64,000 nt of DNA from assembly GCF_011388215.1 (NCBI RefSeq), contig NZ_CP049989.1, positions 434,001-498,000 on the forward strand, in the 5' to 3' direction. The stretch comes from Hydrogenophaga crocea. GTDB lineage: Bacteria > Pseudomonadota > Gammaproteobacteria > Burkholderiales > Burkholderiaceae_C. Of the stretch, positions 9,217 through 19,431 are shown in pieces. Below the pieces are notes generated by a model. The model made no database searches and was not told where the DNA came from. It saw only the letters and a list, made by a program, of their open reading frames with translations. Each line of letters opens with the position of its first letter. The first letter of the stretch is position 1. The position numbers and the translations under genes are program-made.

Positions 9217-9879
9217 ATGAACCCGCTGCACGAAAACCCTCACGCCGTCGCGCACGGCGAACCGGTGTCCGCTCTGTGCGACGGCGAGCTGGATGAGCAG
9301 GCGCTGAGCCGGCTGCTGGCCGCAGACGACGGCGAAACACAGGCCCGATGGCACCGGTACCAGCTGATCGGCGACGTGCTGCGGGGCCACAGCGCGGTGC
9401 TGCCGGCCAGCGCCCCGAGCGATTTCCTGGATCGCCTGCACGCGGGGCTGGCCGCCGATGCGCCGCTGCCGCGCCCGGTCATGGCGCCCGCGCCCGAGGT
9501 ACCGCCCGCGCGCACCGAAGCGGCCAACGACGGCGTGTTCCGCTGGAAGATGGTCTCGGGTTTTGCGAGCGTGGTGGCCGTGGCTTCCATCGGCTGGAAT
9601 CTGATGGGCACCACGGCGCCCGCCGTCCGCGCAGATGCCCAGCTGGTGCAGGCCGCGCCCGCTGCGCCGGCCGCCGCGCCGGCGGCCGCACCGGTGCTGG
9701 TCGCGGCGCCCACCGCCGAGCCGCGCCCGGTGGTGGTGTCCACGCCGCAGGGCCGCGTGATCCGCGACGCCGCACTCGAACGTCTGCTCGCGGAACACCG
9801 CCAGCACGGCGGCATGTCGGCGTTCCAGTCGTCCACGGGTTTCATCCGCAACGCCACCTATGACGCCGATGCCCGTTGA
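9217..9879 (+). CDS. rseA: Anti-sigma-E factor RseA (MucA)
   Basis: A 220-residue single-pass inner-membrane anti-sigma factor that binds RpoE in the cytoplasm. The N-terminal domain has the family pattern EPVSALCDGELDEQALSRLL, then RYQLIGDVLRG and SDFLDRLHAGLA; one membrane helix (FASVVAVASIGWNLMG) is near residue 125. The periplasmic part is alanine/proline rich and ends with RHGG-like GGMSAFQSSTGFIRNATYD. A GTG at 9187 could add ten residues and would overlap rpoE, but the ATG at 9217 has a GAGG eight bases upstream and matches the family start better. The end overlaps rseB by 20 bases, suggesting coupling. Confidence 0.9.
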   Translation: MNPLHENPHAVAHGEPVSALCDGELDEQALSRLLAADDGETQARWHRYQLIGDVLRGHSAVLPASAPSDFLDRLHAGLAADAPLPRPVMAPAPEVPPARTEAANDGVFRWKMVSGFASVVAVASIGWNLMGTTAPAVRADAQLVQAAPAAPAAAPAAAPVLVAAPTAEPRPVVVSTPQGRVIRDAALERLLAEHRQHGGMSAFQSSTGFIRNATYDADAR

Positions 9880-10930
9880 TGCCCTGACCGTCGTCCGGCG
9901 CCCGCGGCCACTGCGTCTGCGCCGCTGGGGCGCTGCCCTCATCGTGTCGGCCTGCGCCGGATGGGCCAGCGCCCCCTTGATGGCGCAGACCTCGTCGAGC
10001 GGTGGCGCGGCACCCTTGCCCAGCACGCGCAGCGTCAACGACTGGCTGTCGCGCATGCACGAGGCCTCGCGCTACCGCGCCTACACGGGCACGCTGGTCG
10101 TGACCTCTGGCTCGGCCATGTCGGCCTCCAAGATCTGGCACGTGTGCGACGGCAACCAACAGATGGAGCGCGTCGAGATGTTGACCGGCGCGCCGCGCAC
10201 GACCATGCGCCGCAACAACGAGGTCATCACCTTCGAGCCCGAAACCCGCAAGGCGGTGGTCGAGAAGCGCGAGTCGCTGGGCATGTTCCCCGACCTCGTG
10301 CGCACGCCCAAGAACGTGATCCCGCAGTTCTACGGGTCGCGTGAGATCGGGGCCCAGCGCGTGGCCGGCCACCTCGCCGACATGGTCGAAATCCTCCCTC
10401 GCGACGAATTCCGCTTCGGCTACCGCGTGTGGTCAGAGCAGAAGTCGGGCCTCGTGGTGAAGCTGCAGACCCTCGACAGCCGCGGCCGCGTGCTCGAGCA
10501 GGTGGCCTTCTCCGAACTCCAGCTCGACGCGCCCGTGAGCATGGACAAGCTCGCGCGCCTCATGAAGGACACGCGCGGCTACGAGGTGGTCAAGCCCACG
10601 ATGCGCAAGACCACGCCGCAGGCCGAGGGCTGGCGCCTGAAGGAAACGGTGCCGGGCTTCGCGTCCATGAGCTGCCACACGCGCGATGCCGACGCCTCGA
10701 CCCCGCCTGGCCAGGCGCCCATGCAGTGGGTGTTTTCCGATGGCCTGGCCTCGGTGTCGCTGTTCGTCGAACCCTTCGATGCCCAGCGCCATGGTCAGGA
10801 GGGTGAGGCCGCGCTCGGTGCGACCTACTCGGTGAGCCGCCGCGTGGGCGATCACTGGGTCACGGCGGTGGGCGAGGTGCCACCCGCCACGTTGCAGCGC
10901 TTTGCCCAGTCGCTCGAGCGCATTCCCTGA
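9860..10930 (+). CDS. rseB: Sigma-E regulator RseB (MucB), periplasmic
   Basis: A 356-residue MucB/RseB protein that protects RseA from cleavage in the periplasm and senses lipoprotein or LPS stress. An arginine-rich start and a hydrophobic segment (RRWGAALIVSACAGWASAPLMAQ) form the signal peptide, with cleavage likely after AQ near residue 43. The N-terminal lipid-binding domain contains NDWLSRMHEASRYRAYTGTLVV; the C-terminal domain contains PMQWVFSDGLASVSLFVEPFD. Start 9860 gives the 20-base overlap with rseA; an in-frame ATG at 9869 is also possible. The order rpoE-rseA-rseB-mucD is conserved. Confidence 0.93.
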   Translation: MTPMPVDALTVVRRPRPLRLRRWGAALIVSACAGWASAPLMAQTSSSGGAAPLPSTRSVNDWLSRMHEASRYRAYTGTLVVTSGSAMSASKIWHVCDGNQQMERVEMLTGAPRTTMRRNNEVITFEPETRKAVVEKRESLGMFPDLVRTPKNVIPQFYGSREIGAQRVAGHLADMVEILPRDEFRFGYRVWSEQKSGLVVKLQTLDSRGRVLEQVAFSELQLDAPVSMDKLARLMKDTRGYEVVKPTMRKTTPQAEGWRLKETVPGFASMSCHTRDADASTPPGQAPMQWVFSDGLASVSLFVEPFDAQRHGQEGEAALGATYSVSRRVGDHWVTAVGEVPPATLQRFAQSLERIP

Positions 10931-11023
10931 TGCCCGACTGGCCCGAATGGGCAGCGCATTGATGGCCCAATCGGGCCTCGCAGCCCCGTGCGCCTTTTCC
11001 TGATCGACCGTAGGAGGATCCCG

Positions 11024-12505
11024 ATGTCCGTCCCGTTCTCGCGTTCCCTTCTGGCTCTGGCCCTGGCGGCCACGCTGGGCCCGGTGGCCTTGCTGGCGCC
11101 CCTGCCTGTGGCGGCGCAGTCTGCACCCAGCGTGCGAGGCTTGCCCGACTTCACCGATCTCGTCGACATGGTTGGGCCGTCGGTGGTCAACATCCGCACG
11201 CTTGAGCGCAGCGCCGGTCGCAACGCACAGGGCGGGGCGCCCGACGAGGACATGCTCGAGTTCTTCCGGCGCTTCGGCATCCCGATCCCGCCCGGCGCCG
11301 TGCCGCGCACGCCGCGCCAGCAACCGGGGCCCGATGGCGGCGGCGAGGCCCGCCCGCGCGGCGTGGGTTCGGGCTTCGTGCTCAGTGCCGACGGCTTCAT
11401 CATGACCAACGCACACGTGGTCGACGGCGCCGACGAGCTCGTGGTGACGCTGCCCGACAAGCGCGAGTTCAAGGCCCGCGTGGTGGGTGCCGACACGCGC
11501 ACCGACGTGGCGGTGGTGAAGATCGAGGCCACCGGCCTCACGCCCGTGAAGTTTGGCGACGTCAACCGCCTGCGCGTGGGCGAGTGGGTGATGGCGATCG
11601 GTTCGCCCTTCGGCCTGGAGAACACGGTCACGGCTGGCATCGTGAGCGCCAAGCAGCGCGACACCGGCGACTACCTGCCCTTCATCCAGACCGACGTGGC
11701 GATCAACCCCGGCAACTCGGGCGGTCCGCTGATCAACATGCGCGGCGAGGTGATCGGCATCAACAGCCAGATCTATTCGCGCTCGGGCGGTTTCCAGGGC
11801 ATCTCGTTTGCCATCCCCATCGACGAAGCGGTGCGTGTTTCCAACGAGTTGCGCGCCACGGGGCGCGTCACGCGAGGGCGCATCGGCGTGCGCATCGACC
11901 AGGTGAGCAAGGAAGTGGCCGAGTCGCTGGGCCTGTCGCAGGCCAAGGGCGCGCTGGTGCGCGGCGTCGAGCCCGACTCGCCGGCCGCCAAGGCCGGGGT
12001 GGAGCCGGGCGACATCATTCTCAAGTTCGATGGCAAGGAGATCGACAAGTCGGTCGACCTGCCGCGCATGGTCGGCAATACGCGCCCGGGCAGCCGCAGC
12101 ACGATGACGGTGCTGCGCCGGGGCGCGCAACGCGAACTCAGCGTGGTGGTGGCCGAAATCGAACCGGAGAAGCCCGAGACCCGGGCCGCCGCCACGCCCG
12201 AGCCCACACCCGCCCCCACGGGCGGTGCGGTGCAGTCGCTGGGCCTGTTGCTGGCCGAACTCAGCGCGGCCGATGCCAAGGGCCTGAACGTTCGCGGCGG
12301 TGTGCGCGTGGCGGGCGTCACGGGGGCTGCCGCCCGCGCAGGCGTGCGCGAGGGCGATGTGATCGTGGCGGTGGCCAACACCGACGTGGGCTCGGCCAAG
12401 GAGGTCGAGGCCGTACTGGCCAAGGCCGAGAAGGGCAAGCCGGTCACCTTGTTGCTGCGCCGTGGCGAGTGGGCGCACTACGCGGTGGTGCGGCCCCAGC
12501 GGTAA
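11024..12505 (+). CDS. mucD: Periplasmic Do-type serine protease MucD/DegP
   Basis: A 493-residue DegP/DegQ protease-chaperone that degrades misfolded periplasmic proteins. A signal peptide covers residues 1-32 (hydrophobic core LLALALAATLGPVALLAPL, cut after AAQ). The catalytic triad is His131 in TNAHVVDGAD, Asp161 in TRTDVAVVKI and Ser232 in NPGNSGGPLI. Two PDZ domains follow, the first around IGVRIDQVSKEVAESLGLS and the second near the C-terminus around VRVAGVTGAAARAGVREGD. The frame opens earlier at a GTG, but AGGAGG (11012-11017) lies seven bases before the ATG at 11024, and the signal peptide begins there. It completes the RpoE operon. Confidence 0.95.
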   Translation: MSVPFSRSLLALALAATLGPVALLAPLPVAAQSAPSVRGLPDFTDLVDMVGPSVVNIRTLERSAGRNAQGGAPDEDMLEFFRRFGIPIPPGAVPRTPRQQPGPDGGGEARPRGVGSGFVLSADGFIMTNAHVVDGADELVVTLPDKREFKARVVGADTRTDVAVVKIEATGLTPVKFGDVNRLRVGEWVMAIGSPFGLENTVTAGIVSAKQRDTGDYLPFIQTDVAINPGNSGGPLINMRGEVIGINSQIYSRSGGFQGISFAIPIDEAVRVSNELRATGRVTRGRIGVRIDQVSKEVAESLGLSQAKGALVRGVEPDSPAAKAGVEPGDIILKFDGKEIDKSVDLPRMVGNTRPGSRSTMTVLRRGAQRELSVVVAEIEPEKPETRAAATPEPTPAPTGGAVQSLGLLLAELSAADAKGLNVRGGVRVAGVTGAAARAGVREGDVIVAVANTDVGSAKEVEAVLAKAEKGKPVTLLLRRGEWAHYAVVRPQR

Positions 12506-12799
12506 ACGCAAAACCGGGGTGCCTGGCCAAAGTCCCCGATCGGCCCTGGGTCATCGCCGTCCGTCCGTCGTCGGGTGGTCGATTCGCCACAGGTCGGTCG
12601 GTTGACCAAGACCTCCTGGGGAGGGTGAAAAGTCAGCGGGCACCAACTTCCTGGCGATCAATCTTGACCGTATTCGATAAAATCCCGGGCGCGCCGCGGC
12701 GATTCCTGTCATGCGGGCCCTGCTCAATTCATGATGCGGGAGCCAGCGAGAACCGTCCCCAGCGCGTCCACAAGCGGTTCACAGCTTGTTCAGAATTGA

Positions 12800-12819
12800 T
12801 GTGGATAACTTGTTGATAA
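12800..12819 (-). promoter_or_regulatory. Pair of DnaA-box-like nonamers
   Basis: TGTGGATAA (12800-12808) is the exact reverse complement of the consensus DnaA box TTATCCACA. Two bases later TGTTGATAA (12811-12819) is one mismatch away. The centres are 11 bases apart, one helical turn, in the same orientation. Further partial matches such as GTTCACAG lie just upstream. Binding is inferred, not shown. Confidence 0.55.
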
Positions 12820-12889
12820 AGACCCCTGTTGCGGCCCGGCGACAAGGGTTTTGAGGTGGCTGGCGGCTGTGCGAGCGGGGCTTTTTGCC

Positions 12890-12966
12890 TACAATGAAAC
12901 TCCAACTATCGCAGTTGCCATTGATTGTTGGTTACGGGCGCGTCAGCAGCTGACGCGCCCTTTTTT
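12890..12966 (+). ncRNA. Candidate short transcript (small RNA or lepA attenuator)
   Basis: TACAAT (12890-12895) is a good -10 hexamer, though no clear -35 is visible at the usual distance. Transcription starting near 12902 would reach a strong terminator ending at 12966, giving an RNA of about 65 bases. Nothing in between codes for a plausible peptide. It could be a free small RNA or a leader that limits lepA expression. No known RNA family was recognised. Confidence 0.4.
12936..12966 (+). terminator. Intrinsic terminator upstream of lepA
   Basis: GGGCGCGTCAGC (12936-12947), one central A, and GCTGACGCGCCC (12949-12960) form a perfect dyad; T6 follows (12961-12966). With a small loop the stem would be 10-11 base pairs, strong even in GC-rich DNA. 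Confidence 0.85.
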
Positions 12967-13025
12967 ATGGTCTCTCGGGCGCTGTCGCGGCGCCTCTGAC
13001 CGTGAGCGAAAGCCCGGTTTCTTCG

Positions 13026-14834
13026 ATGAATCACATCCGCAACTTCTCCATCATCGCGCACATCGACCACGGCAAGTCCACGCTGGCCGATCGCATCATC
13101 TCGCGCTGTGGTGGCCTCTCCGATCGCGAGATGAGCGAGCAGGTGCTCGACTCGATGGACATCGAGAAAGAGCGCGGCATCACCATCAAGGCGCAGACAG
13201 CCGCGCTGCAGTACCGGGCGCGCGATGGTCAGGTCTACAACCTCAACCTGATCGACACGCCCGGCCACGTGGACTTCAGCTACGAGGTCTCACGTTCGCT
13301 CTCGGCCTGCGAAGGCGCGCTGCTGGTGGTGGACGCCAGCCAGGGCGTGGAAGCGCAGACGGTGGCGAACTGCTACACCGCGCTCGACCTCGGCGTGGAG
13401 GTGCTGCCGGTCCTCAACAAGATGGACCTGCCCAACGCCGACCCCGAGAACGCCAAGCGCGAGGTCGAGGACGTGATCGGCATCGACGCCAGCGACGCGA
13501 TTCCCTGTTCCGCGAAAACGGGCATGGGCGTCGAAGACATCCTGGAGGCGGTGGTGGCCAAGGTGCCGGCGCCGCGCGGCAACCCCGACGCGCCGCTGCG
13601 CGCCATGATCATCGACAGCTGGTACGACGCCTACGTGGGCGTGGTGATGCTGGTGCGCGTGGTCGACGGTCGCCTGGGCAAGGGCGAGCGCATCAAGCTC
13701 ATGGCGACCAACGCCGTCTACAACGCCGACAACCTGGGTGTGTTCACGCCCGCCAACCAGCCGCGCGAGGCGCTCGAGGCGGGCGAGGTGGGTTACATCA
13801 TCGCGGGCATCAAGGAGCTGCAGGCGGCCAAGGTCGGCGACACGATCACGCTCGAGAAGAAGCTGCCCAACAACGCGGGCCCGGCGAGCGAGCCGCTGCC
13901 CGGCTTCAAGGAAGTGCAGCCCCAGGTGTTCGCCGGCCTGTACCCCACCGAGGCCAACCAGTACGACGCGCTGCGCGACGCGCTCGAGAAGCTCAAGCTC
14001 AACGACGCCTCGCTGCACTTCGAGCCCGAGGTCTCGCAGGCGCTGGGCTTCGGCTTCCGTTGTGGCTTCCTGGGCCTGCTGCACATGGAGATCGTGCAGG
14101 AGCGCCTCGAGCGCGAGTTCGACCAGGACCTGATCACCACCGCCCCGAGCGTGGTCTACCAGGTGGTGCGCGGCGACGGCGAGGTGCTGATGGTGGAGAA
14201 CCCCTCCAAGATGCCCGAGGCCGGCCGCATCGAGGAGATCCGCGAGCCCATCGTCACGGTGCACCTGTACATGCCGCAGGAGTACGTGGGTCCGGTCATG
14301 ACGCTGTGCAACCAGAAGCGCGGCGTGCAGCTCAACATGGCCTACCACGGCAAGCAGGTGATGCTCACCTACGACCTGCCGCTCGGCGAGATCGTGCTCG
14401 ACTTCTTCGACAAGCTCAAATCGGTGAGCCGCGGTTACGCGTCCATGGACTACGAGTTCAAGGAGTACCGCCGCTCCGACGTGGTCAAGGTCGACATCCT
14501 GCTCAACGGCGACAAGGTGGACGCGCTGTCCATCATCGTGCACCGCACCCAGGCCCAATACCGCGGCCGTGCGGTGGCGGCCAAGATGCGCGAGATCATC
14601 AGCCGCCAGCAGTTCGACGTGGCGATCCAGGCGGCCATCGGCGGCAACATCATTGCGCGCGAAACCATCAAGGCGCTGCGCAAGAACGTGCTGGCAAAAT
14701 GCTACGGCGGTGACATCACCCGCAAACGCAAGCTCCTCGAAAAGCAGAAGGCAGGCAAGAAGCGCATGAAACAGATCGGGTCCGTCGAAGTGCCTCAAGA
14801 GGCCTTTCTGGCCATCCTCCAGGTGCAAGACTGA
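13026..14834 (+). CDS. lepA: Elongation factor 4 (LepA)
   Basis: A 602-residue translational GTPase that acts on ribosomes, affecting initiation or back-translocation. G1 is AHIDHGKST (residues 10-18), followed by [25 protein letters not shown] and the G3 DTPGHVDF. The C-terminal LepA-specific region is present, including [16 protein letters not shown] and [20 protein letters not shown]. The frame opens at GTG 13002, but family homology begins exactly at [16 protein letters not shown], so ATG 13026 is used; neither start has a good ribosome-binding site. The stop overlaps lepB by one base, giving the conserved lepA-lepB pair. Confidence 0.97.
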   Translation: MNHIRNFSIIAHIDHGKSTLADRIISRCGGLSDREMSEQVLDSMDIEKERGITIKAQTAALQYRARDGQVYNLNLIDTPGHVDFSYEVSRSLSACEGALLVVDASQGVEAQTVANCYTALDLGVEVLPVLNKMDLPNADPENAKREVEDVIGIDASDAIPCSAKTGMGVEDILEAVVAKVPAPRGNPDAPLRAMIIDSWYDAYVGVVMLVRVVDGRLGKGERIKLMATNAVYNADNLGVFTPANQPREALEAGEVGYIIAGIKELQAAKVGDTITLEKKLPNNAGPASEPLPGFKEVQPQVFAGLYPTEANQYDALRDALEKLKLNDASLHFEPEVSQALGFGFRCGFLGLLHMEIVQERLEREFDQDLITTAPSVVYQVVRGDGEVLMVENPSKMPEAGRIEEIREPIVTVHLYMPQEYVGPVMTLCNQKRGVQLNMAYHGKQVMLTYDLPLGEIVLDFFDKLKSVSRGYASMDYEFKEYRRSDVVKVDILLNGDKVDALSIIVHRTQAQYRGRAVAAKMREIISRQQFDVAIQAAIGGNIIARETIKALRKNVLAKCYGGDITRKRKLLEKQKAGKKRMKQIGSVEVPQEAFLAILQVQD

Positions 14835-15811
14835 TGCAGGCGATCATGGGTCCGATCACGGGCGTGGTGCTCGCCGCTTTCGTTGCGTACGCCGCGGGCT
14901 GGTACGCCGGCGCCATCGAAGGCAACTTTTCGCTGCTGCTGTTCCTGGCCACCGTGGTCACCGGGGTGTACTGGGTGGCCGAGCGGCTGTACTTCCTGCC
15001 GCAGCGCCGCCGCGTCGCCGATGTGCTGGCCGCGGAGCACGAACAGCGCAAGGCGGCGCTCGCCAAGCAAGGGTTCAGCCAGATCGAAGGCGACATCGAA
15101 CCCGCGCGCCAGAAAGTGCTGGCCCAGCCCTGGTGGCTCGACTGGACCGCGGGCCTGTTCCCCGTGATCCTGGCGGTCTTCCTGCTGCGCTCGTTCCTGT
15201 TCGAGCCGTTCAAGATTCCTTCGGGTTCGATGATTCCCACGCTGCGCGTGGGCGACCTGATTCTGGTCAACAAGTACCACTACGGCATCCGCCTGCCGGT
15301 GCTCAACACCAAGGTCTGGCACAACCACGACCCCCAGCGCGGCGACGTGATCGTGTTCCGCTACCCGCCCCAGCCCAGCCTCGACTACATCAAGCGCGTC
15401 ATCGGCCTGCCCGGTGACGAAGTGGCCTACCTGAACAAGCAGCTCACGGTCAACGGCAAGCCAGTGCCGCGCGTGGCCCAGCCCGACTTCTTCGACAAGG
15501 ACTCCATGCGCTACGCCAAGCAATGGCGCGAAACGCTGGACGGCAAGGCCTACAACACGCTCAATGACGCCGATCGCCCGGCTTTCGTGCCCGGCGCCAC
15601 CGAGTTCCCCTTCGCCGATGGCTGCCGCTACAGCGTCGAGGGCGTGGTGTGCAAGGTGCCCGCGGGGCACTACTTCATGATGGGCGACAATCGCGACAAT
15701 TCGCTCGACTCGCGGTATTGGGGCTTCGTGCCCGAGGCGAATATCGTTGGCAAGGCGTTTTTCGTGTGGATGAACTTCGGCGATCTCAGTCGCATCGGTT
15801 CCTTCGAATGA
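14834..15811 (+). CDS. lepB: Signal peptidase I
   Basis: A 325-residue inner-membrane protease that removes signal peptides from exported proteins. Two N-terminal membrane segments lie near residues 5-25 and 33-50, and a third hydrophobic segment (AGLFPVILAVFLLRSFLF) precedes the catalytic domain. The Ser-Lys dyad is Ser132 in IPSGSMIPTLRVGD and Lys187 in YIKRVIGLPGDE. The signature GDNRDNSLDSRYWGFV is near the end. It is translationally coupled to lepA by a one-base overlap. The DUF4845 protein gene follows after 25 bases. Confidence 0.96.
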   Translation: MQAIMGPITGVVLAAFVAYAAGWYAGAIEGNFSLLLFLATVVTGVYWVAERLYFLPQRRRVADVLAAEHEQRKAALAKQGFSQIEGDIEPARQKVLAQPWWLDWTAGLFPVILAVFLLRSFLFEPFKIPSGSMIPTLRVGDLILVNKYHYGIRLPVLNTKVWHNHDPQRGDVIVFRYPPQPSLDYIKRVIGLPGDEVAYLNKQLTVNGKPVPRVAQPDFFDKDSMRYAKQWRETLDGKAYNTLNDADRPAFVPGATEFPFADGCRYSVEGVVCKVPAGHYFMMGDNRDNSLDSRYWGFVPEANIVGKAFFVWMNFGDLSRIGSFE

Positions 15812-15836
15812 CCTTCGCTCCCCGGGAGAACTGCGT

Positions 15837-16184
15837 ATGAAGCTCAAGCGGCAGCAACAAGGGCTGACCTTTGTGGGCCTGGTGGTGGTGGGTGTGCTGC
15901 TGGCACTGGCGGGCCTGGTGGCCGCCCAGGTGTTTCCGACCTACCTTGAGTACATGGCCGTGCAGAAGGCCGTGAACAAGGCATCGGGCGGGTCCACCGT
16001 GGCCGAGGTGCGCGACCTTTTCGACAAGGCCGCCACCATCGACGACATCCGCACCATCACGGCCAAGGACCTCACGGTGGGCAAGGAGGGCGACCGCGTG
16101 GTCGTGTCCTTCGACTACGTGCGCGAGATCCACCTCGCCGGCCCCGCCTGGCTGGTCATGAAATACAAGGGCCGCTCCAAGTGA
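15837..16184 (+). CDS. DUF4845 single-helix membrane protein
   Basis: A 115-residue protein with one N-terminal membrane helix ([22 protein letters not shown], residues about 10-31) and a small periplasmic or cytoplasmic domain. The start has a type IV-pilin-like look: a basic segment [14 protein letters not shown] followed by a hydrophobic helix, although a proper prepilin peptidase site is not evident. It matches the DUF4845 family, which is repeatedly found between lepB and rnc in betaproteobacteria and gammaproteobacteria. Its function is unknown. It is preceded by GGGAGAA, a suitable ribosome-binding site. Confidence 0.85.
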   Translation: MKLKRQQQGLTFVGLVVVGVLLALAGLVAAQVFPTYLEYMAVQKAVNKASGGSTVAEVRDLFDKAATIDDIRTITAKDLTVGKEGDRVVVSFDYVREIHLAGPAWLVMKYKGRSK

Positions 16185-16203
16185 GCCGGGCCCGCTGGAT
16201 GGT

Positions 16204-16887
16204 TTGAATCCCGAACTGCTTGCGCTGCAGGCCCGCCTGCAGCACCGCTTTGCCAATCCCCGCCTGCTCGAGCGGGCACTGACCCACCGCAGCTTCAGCG
16301 CCGATCACAACGAGCGCCTGGAATTCCTGGGCGACTCGGTGCTCAACCTCGCGATCTCGGGCCTGCTGTTCGAGAAGCTCGGCGCCTTGCCCGAAGGCGA
16401 TCTCTCGCGCGTGCGCGCCAACCTGGTCAAGCAGGACACGCTGTTCGAGCTGGCCCAGGCCCTGGGCCTGTCGCACGGCCTGCGCCTGGGCGACGGCGAG
16501 AAGCGCTCGGGCGGGCACAAGCGCCCCTCGATCCTGGCCGACGCGCTCGAAGCGGTGATCGGCTCGGTGTTCCTTGACGGCGGCTACGAACCCGCGGCCG
16601 CCCTGGTGCGCCGCCTGTACGCCGGTGTCGAGCTCAACACGCGCATGAGCGCGCTCGGCAAAGACCCGAAAACCGAGTTGCAGGAGTGGCTGCAGGCGCG
16701 CAAGATGAAGCTGCCTGTGTACCGCGTGGTGGCCACGCTGGGCGAGGCCCACAAACAGACCTTCGACGTGGAGTGCACCGTGCAGGAAACCGGCCACAGC
16801 GAACGCGGCATCGGCGCGTCGCGCCGGGCCGGCGAACAGGCGGCCGCCGCGGCCATGTTGCAACACCTTCAGGCCAAGCCCGCTTGA
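16204..16887 (+). CDS. rnc: Ribonuclease III
   Basis: A 227-residue double-strand-specific endoribonuclease that processes rRNA precursors and mRNA. The catalytic signature [16 protein letters not shown] is at residues 37-52, and the second metal-binding site is [17 protein letters not shown] dsRNA-binding domain occupies about 155-227 ([18 protein letters not shown] to [13 protein letters not shown]). The start must be TTG at 16204, because the only nearby ATG (16197) runs into an immediate stop; the residues after TTG ([20 protein letters not shown]) align with the family start. A TTG start may keep expression low. era follows after eight bases. Confidence 0.94.
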   Translation: MNPELLALQARLQHRFANPRLLERALTHRSFSADHNERLEFLGDSVLNLAISGLLFEKLGALPEGDLSRVRANLVKQDTLFELAQALGLSHGLRLGDGEKRSGGHKRPSILADALEAVIGSVFLDGGYEPAAALVRRLYAGVELNTRMSALGKDPKTELQEWLQARKMKLPVYRVVATLGEAHKQTFDVECTVQETGHSERGIGASRRAGEQAAAAAMLQHLQAKPA

Positions 16888-16895
16888 ACCCACCC

Positions 16896-17888
16896 ATGGC
16901 CAACACCCCCGCTCCCGCCCCCGCCGACACCGACCTCGAGGCCATGCTCGCGCGTGCCCTCGGCAAGGCCGCCCCCGAGGCGGCCGCGCCGGTCGAGGTC
17001 GACCCCGCCACCCAGCGCTGCGGCTACGTCGCCATCGTCGGCAAGCCCAACGTGGGCAAGTCCACGCTGCTCAACGCGCTCGTGGGCCAGAAGGTGAGCA
17101 TCACCTCGCGCAAGGCGCAGACCACGCGCCACCGCATCACCGGCATCCGCACGGTCGCGGCCTCGCAATTCATCTTCGTGGACACGCCGGGCTTCCAGAC
17201 GCGCCACGGCAATGCGCTCAACCGCTCGCTCAACAAGACCGTGCTGGGCGCGGTGGCCGACGTCGACCTGATCCTCTTCGTGGTCGAGGCCGGGCACTTC
17301 AACCTGGCCGATGCCAAGGTGCTGTCGCTGCTGCCGCCCAACGTGCCCGTGGTGCTGCTGGCCAACAAGCTCGACCAGGTGCACCGCCGCGGCGAGCTCG
17401 CGCCCTGGCTGCGCTCCATGCAGGAGCGCCACCCCTTCGCCGAGTTCGTGCCCATGTCGGCCAAGGCGCCCAAGGACATCGAACGCCTGTTCGGCATCTG
17501 CGAGAAGTACCTGCCGCAGCAGCCCTGGATACACGACCCCGAAGACCTGACCGATCGCAGCGAGCGCTTCATGGCCGCCGAGATGGTGCGCGAGAAGCTG
17601 TTCCGCCTGACCGGCGACGAACTGCCCTACACCTCCACCGTGGTGATCGACCGCTTCGAGGAGGAGGGCCAGCTGCGCCGCATCGCCGCCACCATCGTGG
17701 TGGAACGCGAAGGCCACAAGGGCATGGTCATCGGCGACAAGGGCGAGAAGCTCAAGCGCATCGGCACCGAGGCGCGCGTGGAGCTCGAAAAGCTCTGGGG
17801 CGGCAAGGTGTTCCTCGAGCTGTGGGTGAAGGTCCGCTCCGGTTGGGCGGACGACGACGCCCGCGTGCGATCGTTCGGTTACGAGTGA
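16896..17888 (+). CDS. era: GTPase Era
   Basis: A 330-residue GTPase that binds the 3' end of 16S rRNA and helps assemble the 30S subunit. G1 is GKPNVGKST near residues 49-57, G2 includes [11 protein letters not shown]3 is DTPGFQTRH and G4 is NKLD. The C-terminal KH domain carries [15 protein letters not shown]. An alanine/proline-rich N-terminal extension of about 40 residues, common in Burkholderiales, precedes the G domain. The frame is open further upstream, but the ATG at 16896 after the rnc stop fits the known extension. recO overlaps its stop by four bases. Confidence 0.96.
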   Translation: MANTPAPAPADTDLEAMLARALGKAAPEAAAPVEVDPATQRCGYVAIVGKPNVGKSTLLNALVGQKVSITSRKAQTTRHRITGIRTVAASQFIFVDTPGFQTRHGNALNRSLNKTVLGAVADVDLILFVVEAGHFNLADAKVLSLLPPNVPVVLLANKLDQVHRRGELAPWLRSMQERHPFAEFVPMSAKAPKDIERLFGICEKYLPQQPWIHDPEDLTDRSERFMAAEMVREKLFRLTGDELPYTSTVVIDRFEEEGQLRRIAATIVVEREGHKGMVIGDKGEKLKRIGTEARVELEKLWGGKVFLELWVKVRSGWADDDARVRSFGYE

Positions 17889-18676
17889 GCACGGCCCGCC
17901 GCACCGTCGACGAACCCGCCTTCGTACTGCACCGCTACGACTGGAGCGAGTCCAGCCTGGTGCTGGAGGTGTTCACCCGCCACCACGGGCGCATCGCGCT
18001 GGTGGCCAAGGGCGTGAAGCGGCCCACCTCGCAGTTCCGCCCCGTGCTGCTGCCGCTGCAGCCCTTGCAGATCACCTGGACCGGCGAGGCCGAGGTGCGT
18101 GCGCTCAAGGCCGCGCAATGGCGCGGCGGCCACGTGATGCCGACCGGCGACGCGCTGATCGCGGGCGCCTACCTCAACGAGCTGCTGATGCGCCTGCTCG
18201 CGCGCGACGACCCGCACCCGCGCCTGTTCGACCACTTCACCACCGCCGTGCAACTGCTGGCCGAGCGCCCCGAGGCACAGGCCGTGGTGGTGCGCGCCTT
18301 CGAGCTGCTGCTGCTGCGCGACACCGGCCAGCTGCCCGACCTCGCGAGCGAAGGCCAGACCTTCGCCCCGCTCGACGCCGGCGCGGCCTACGTGCTGTTG
18401 CCCGAGGCGGGCCTGCGCCTCGCGCACGACGACGACCACCATCCGCTGCCCGCGGCGCACTGGCTGGCGCTGCAGGCTGCGCTCGACGAGCCCGCGCCCT
18501 TCGTGCCCGTGATGCAGGCCTGTGCCGAGGTGGCTTCGGTGCTGCGCATCCCGTTGCGAAACCTGCTGCACTACCATGGCGGCGTGCGCGTGTTCCGCAC
18601 GCGCCAGATGCTGCTCGACGTGCAGGCGCTTGCGCGCCGCCGCGGCAGTGCTCCTCCCCCTTCGAACGAGACCTGA
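17885..18676 (+). CDS. recO: DNA repair protein RecO
   Basis: A 263-residue recombination mediator that loads RecA on SSB-coated gaps with RecR. The OB-fold N-terminus is visible as [20 protein letters not shown] and [20 protein letters not shown]. The helical C-terminal part contains [24 protein letters not shown], which is characteristic. The start is GTG at 17885, overlapping the era stop (GTGA), typical of the coupled era-recO pair; the longer open frame upstream lies inside era. The zinc-binding cysteines found in some RecO proteins are absent, as in other betaproteobacteria. Confidence 0.94.
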   Translation: MSTARRTVDEPAFVLHRYDWSESSLVLEVFTRHHGRIALVAKGVKRPTSQFRPVLLPLQPLQITWTGEAEVRALKAAQWRGGHVMPTGDALIAGAYLNELLMRLLARDDPHPRLFDHFTTAVQLLAERPEAQAVVVRAFELLLLRDTGQLPDLASEGQTFAPLDAGAAYVLLPEAGLRLAHDDDHHPLPAAHWLALQAALDEPAPFVPVMQACAEVASVLRIPLRNLLHYHGGVRVFRTRQMLLDVQALARRRGSAPPPSNET

Positions 18677-18678
18677 GC

Positions 18679-19427
<749 letters not shown>

Positions 19428-19431
<4 letters not shown>

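Larger units (their letters stand above)
12506..13025. other. 520-base intergenic region with DnaA-box-like sites and a short RNA unit
   Basis: This is the only gene-free stretch over 300 bases. No coding frame with recognisable homology was found on either strand. From left to right it contains a GC-rich stretch of no clear content (12506-12660), an AT-richer patch with TAAAAT at 12678-12683, two adjacent DnaA-box-like nonamers (12800-12819), a TACAAT hexamer (12890-12895), and a strong hairpin with a T-run (12936-12966). lepA begins 59 bases after the terminator, so most lepA transcription either starts downstream or passes an attenuator. Confidence 0.7.

Noticed and set aside
10932..10980. 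Dyad sequences in the rseB-mucD gap as a regulatory hairpin
   Set aside because: Only loose, imperfect pairing was found and no T-run follows; nothing specific can be claimed.
12664..12683. TTGACC plus TAAAAT as a promoter in the mucD-lepA gap
   Set aside because: The two hexamers are only eight bases apart, far too close for a sigma-70 promoter.
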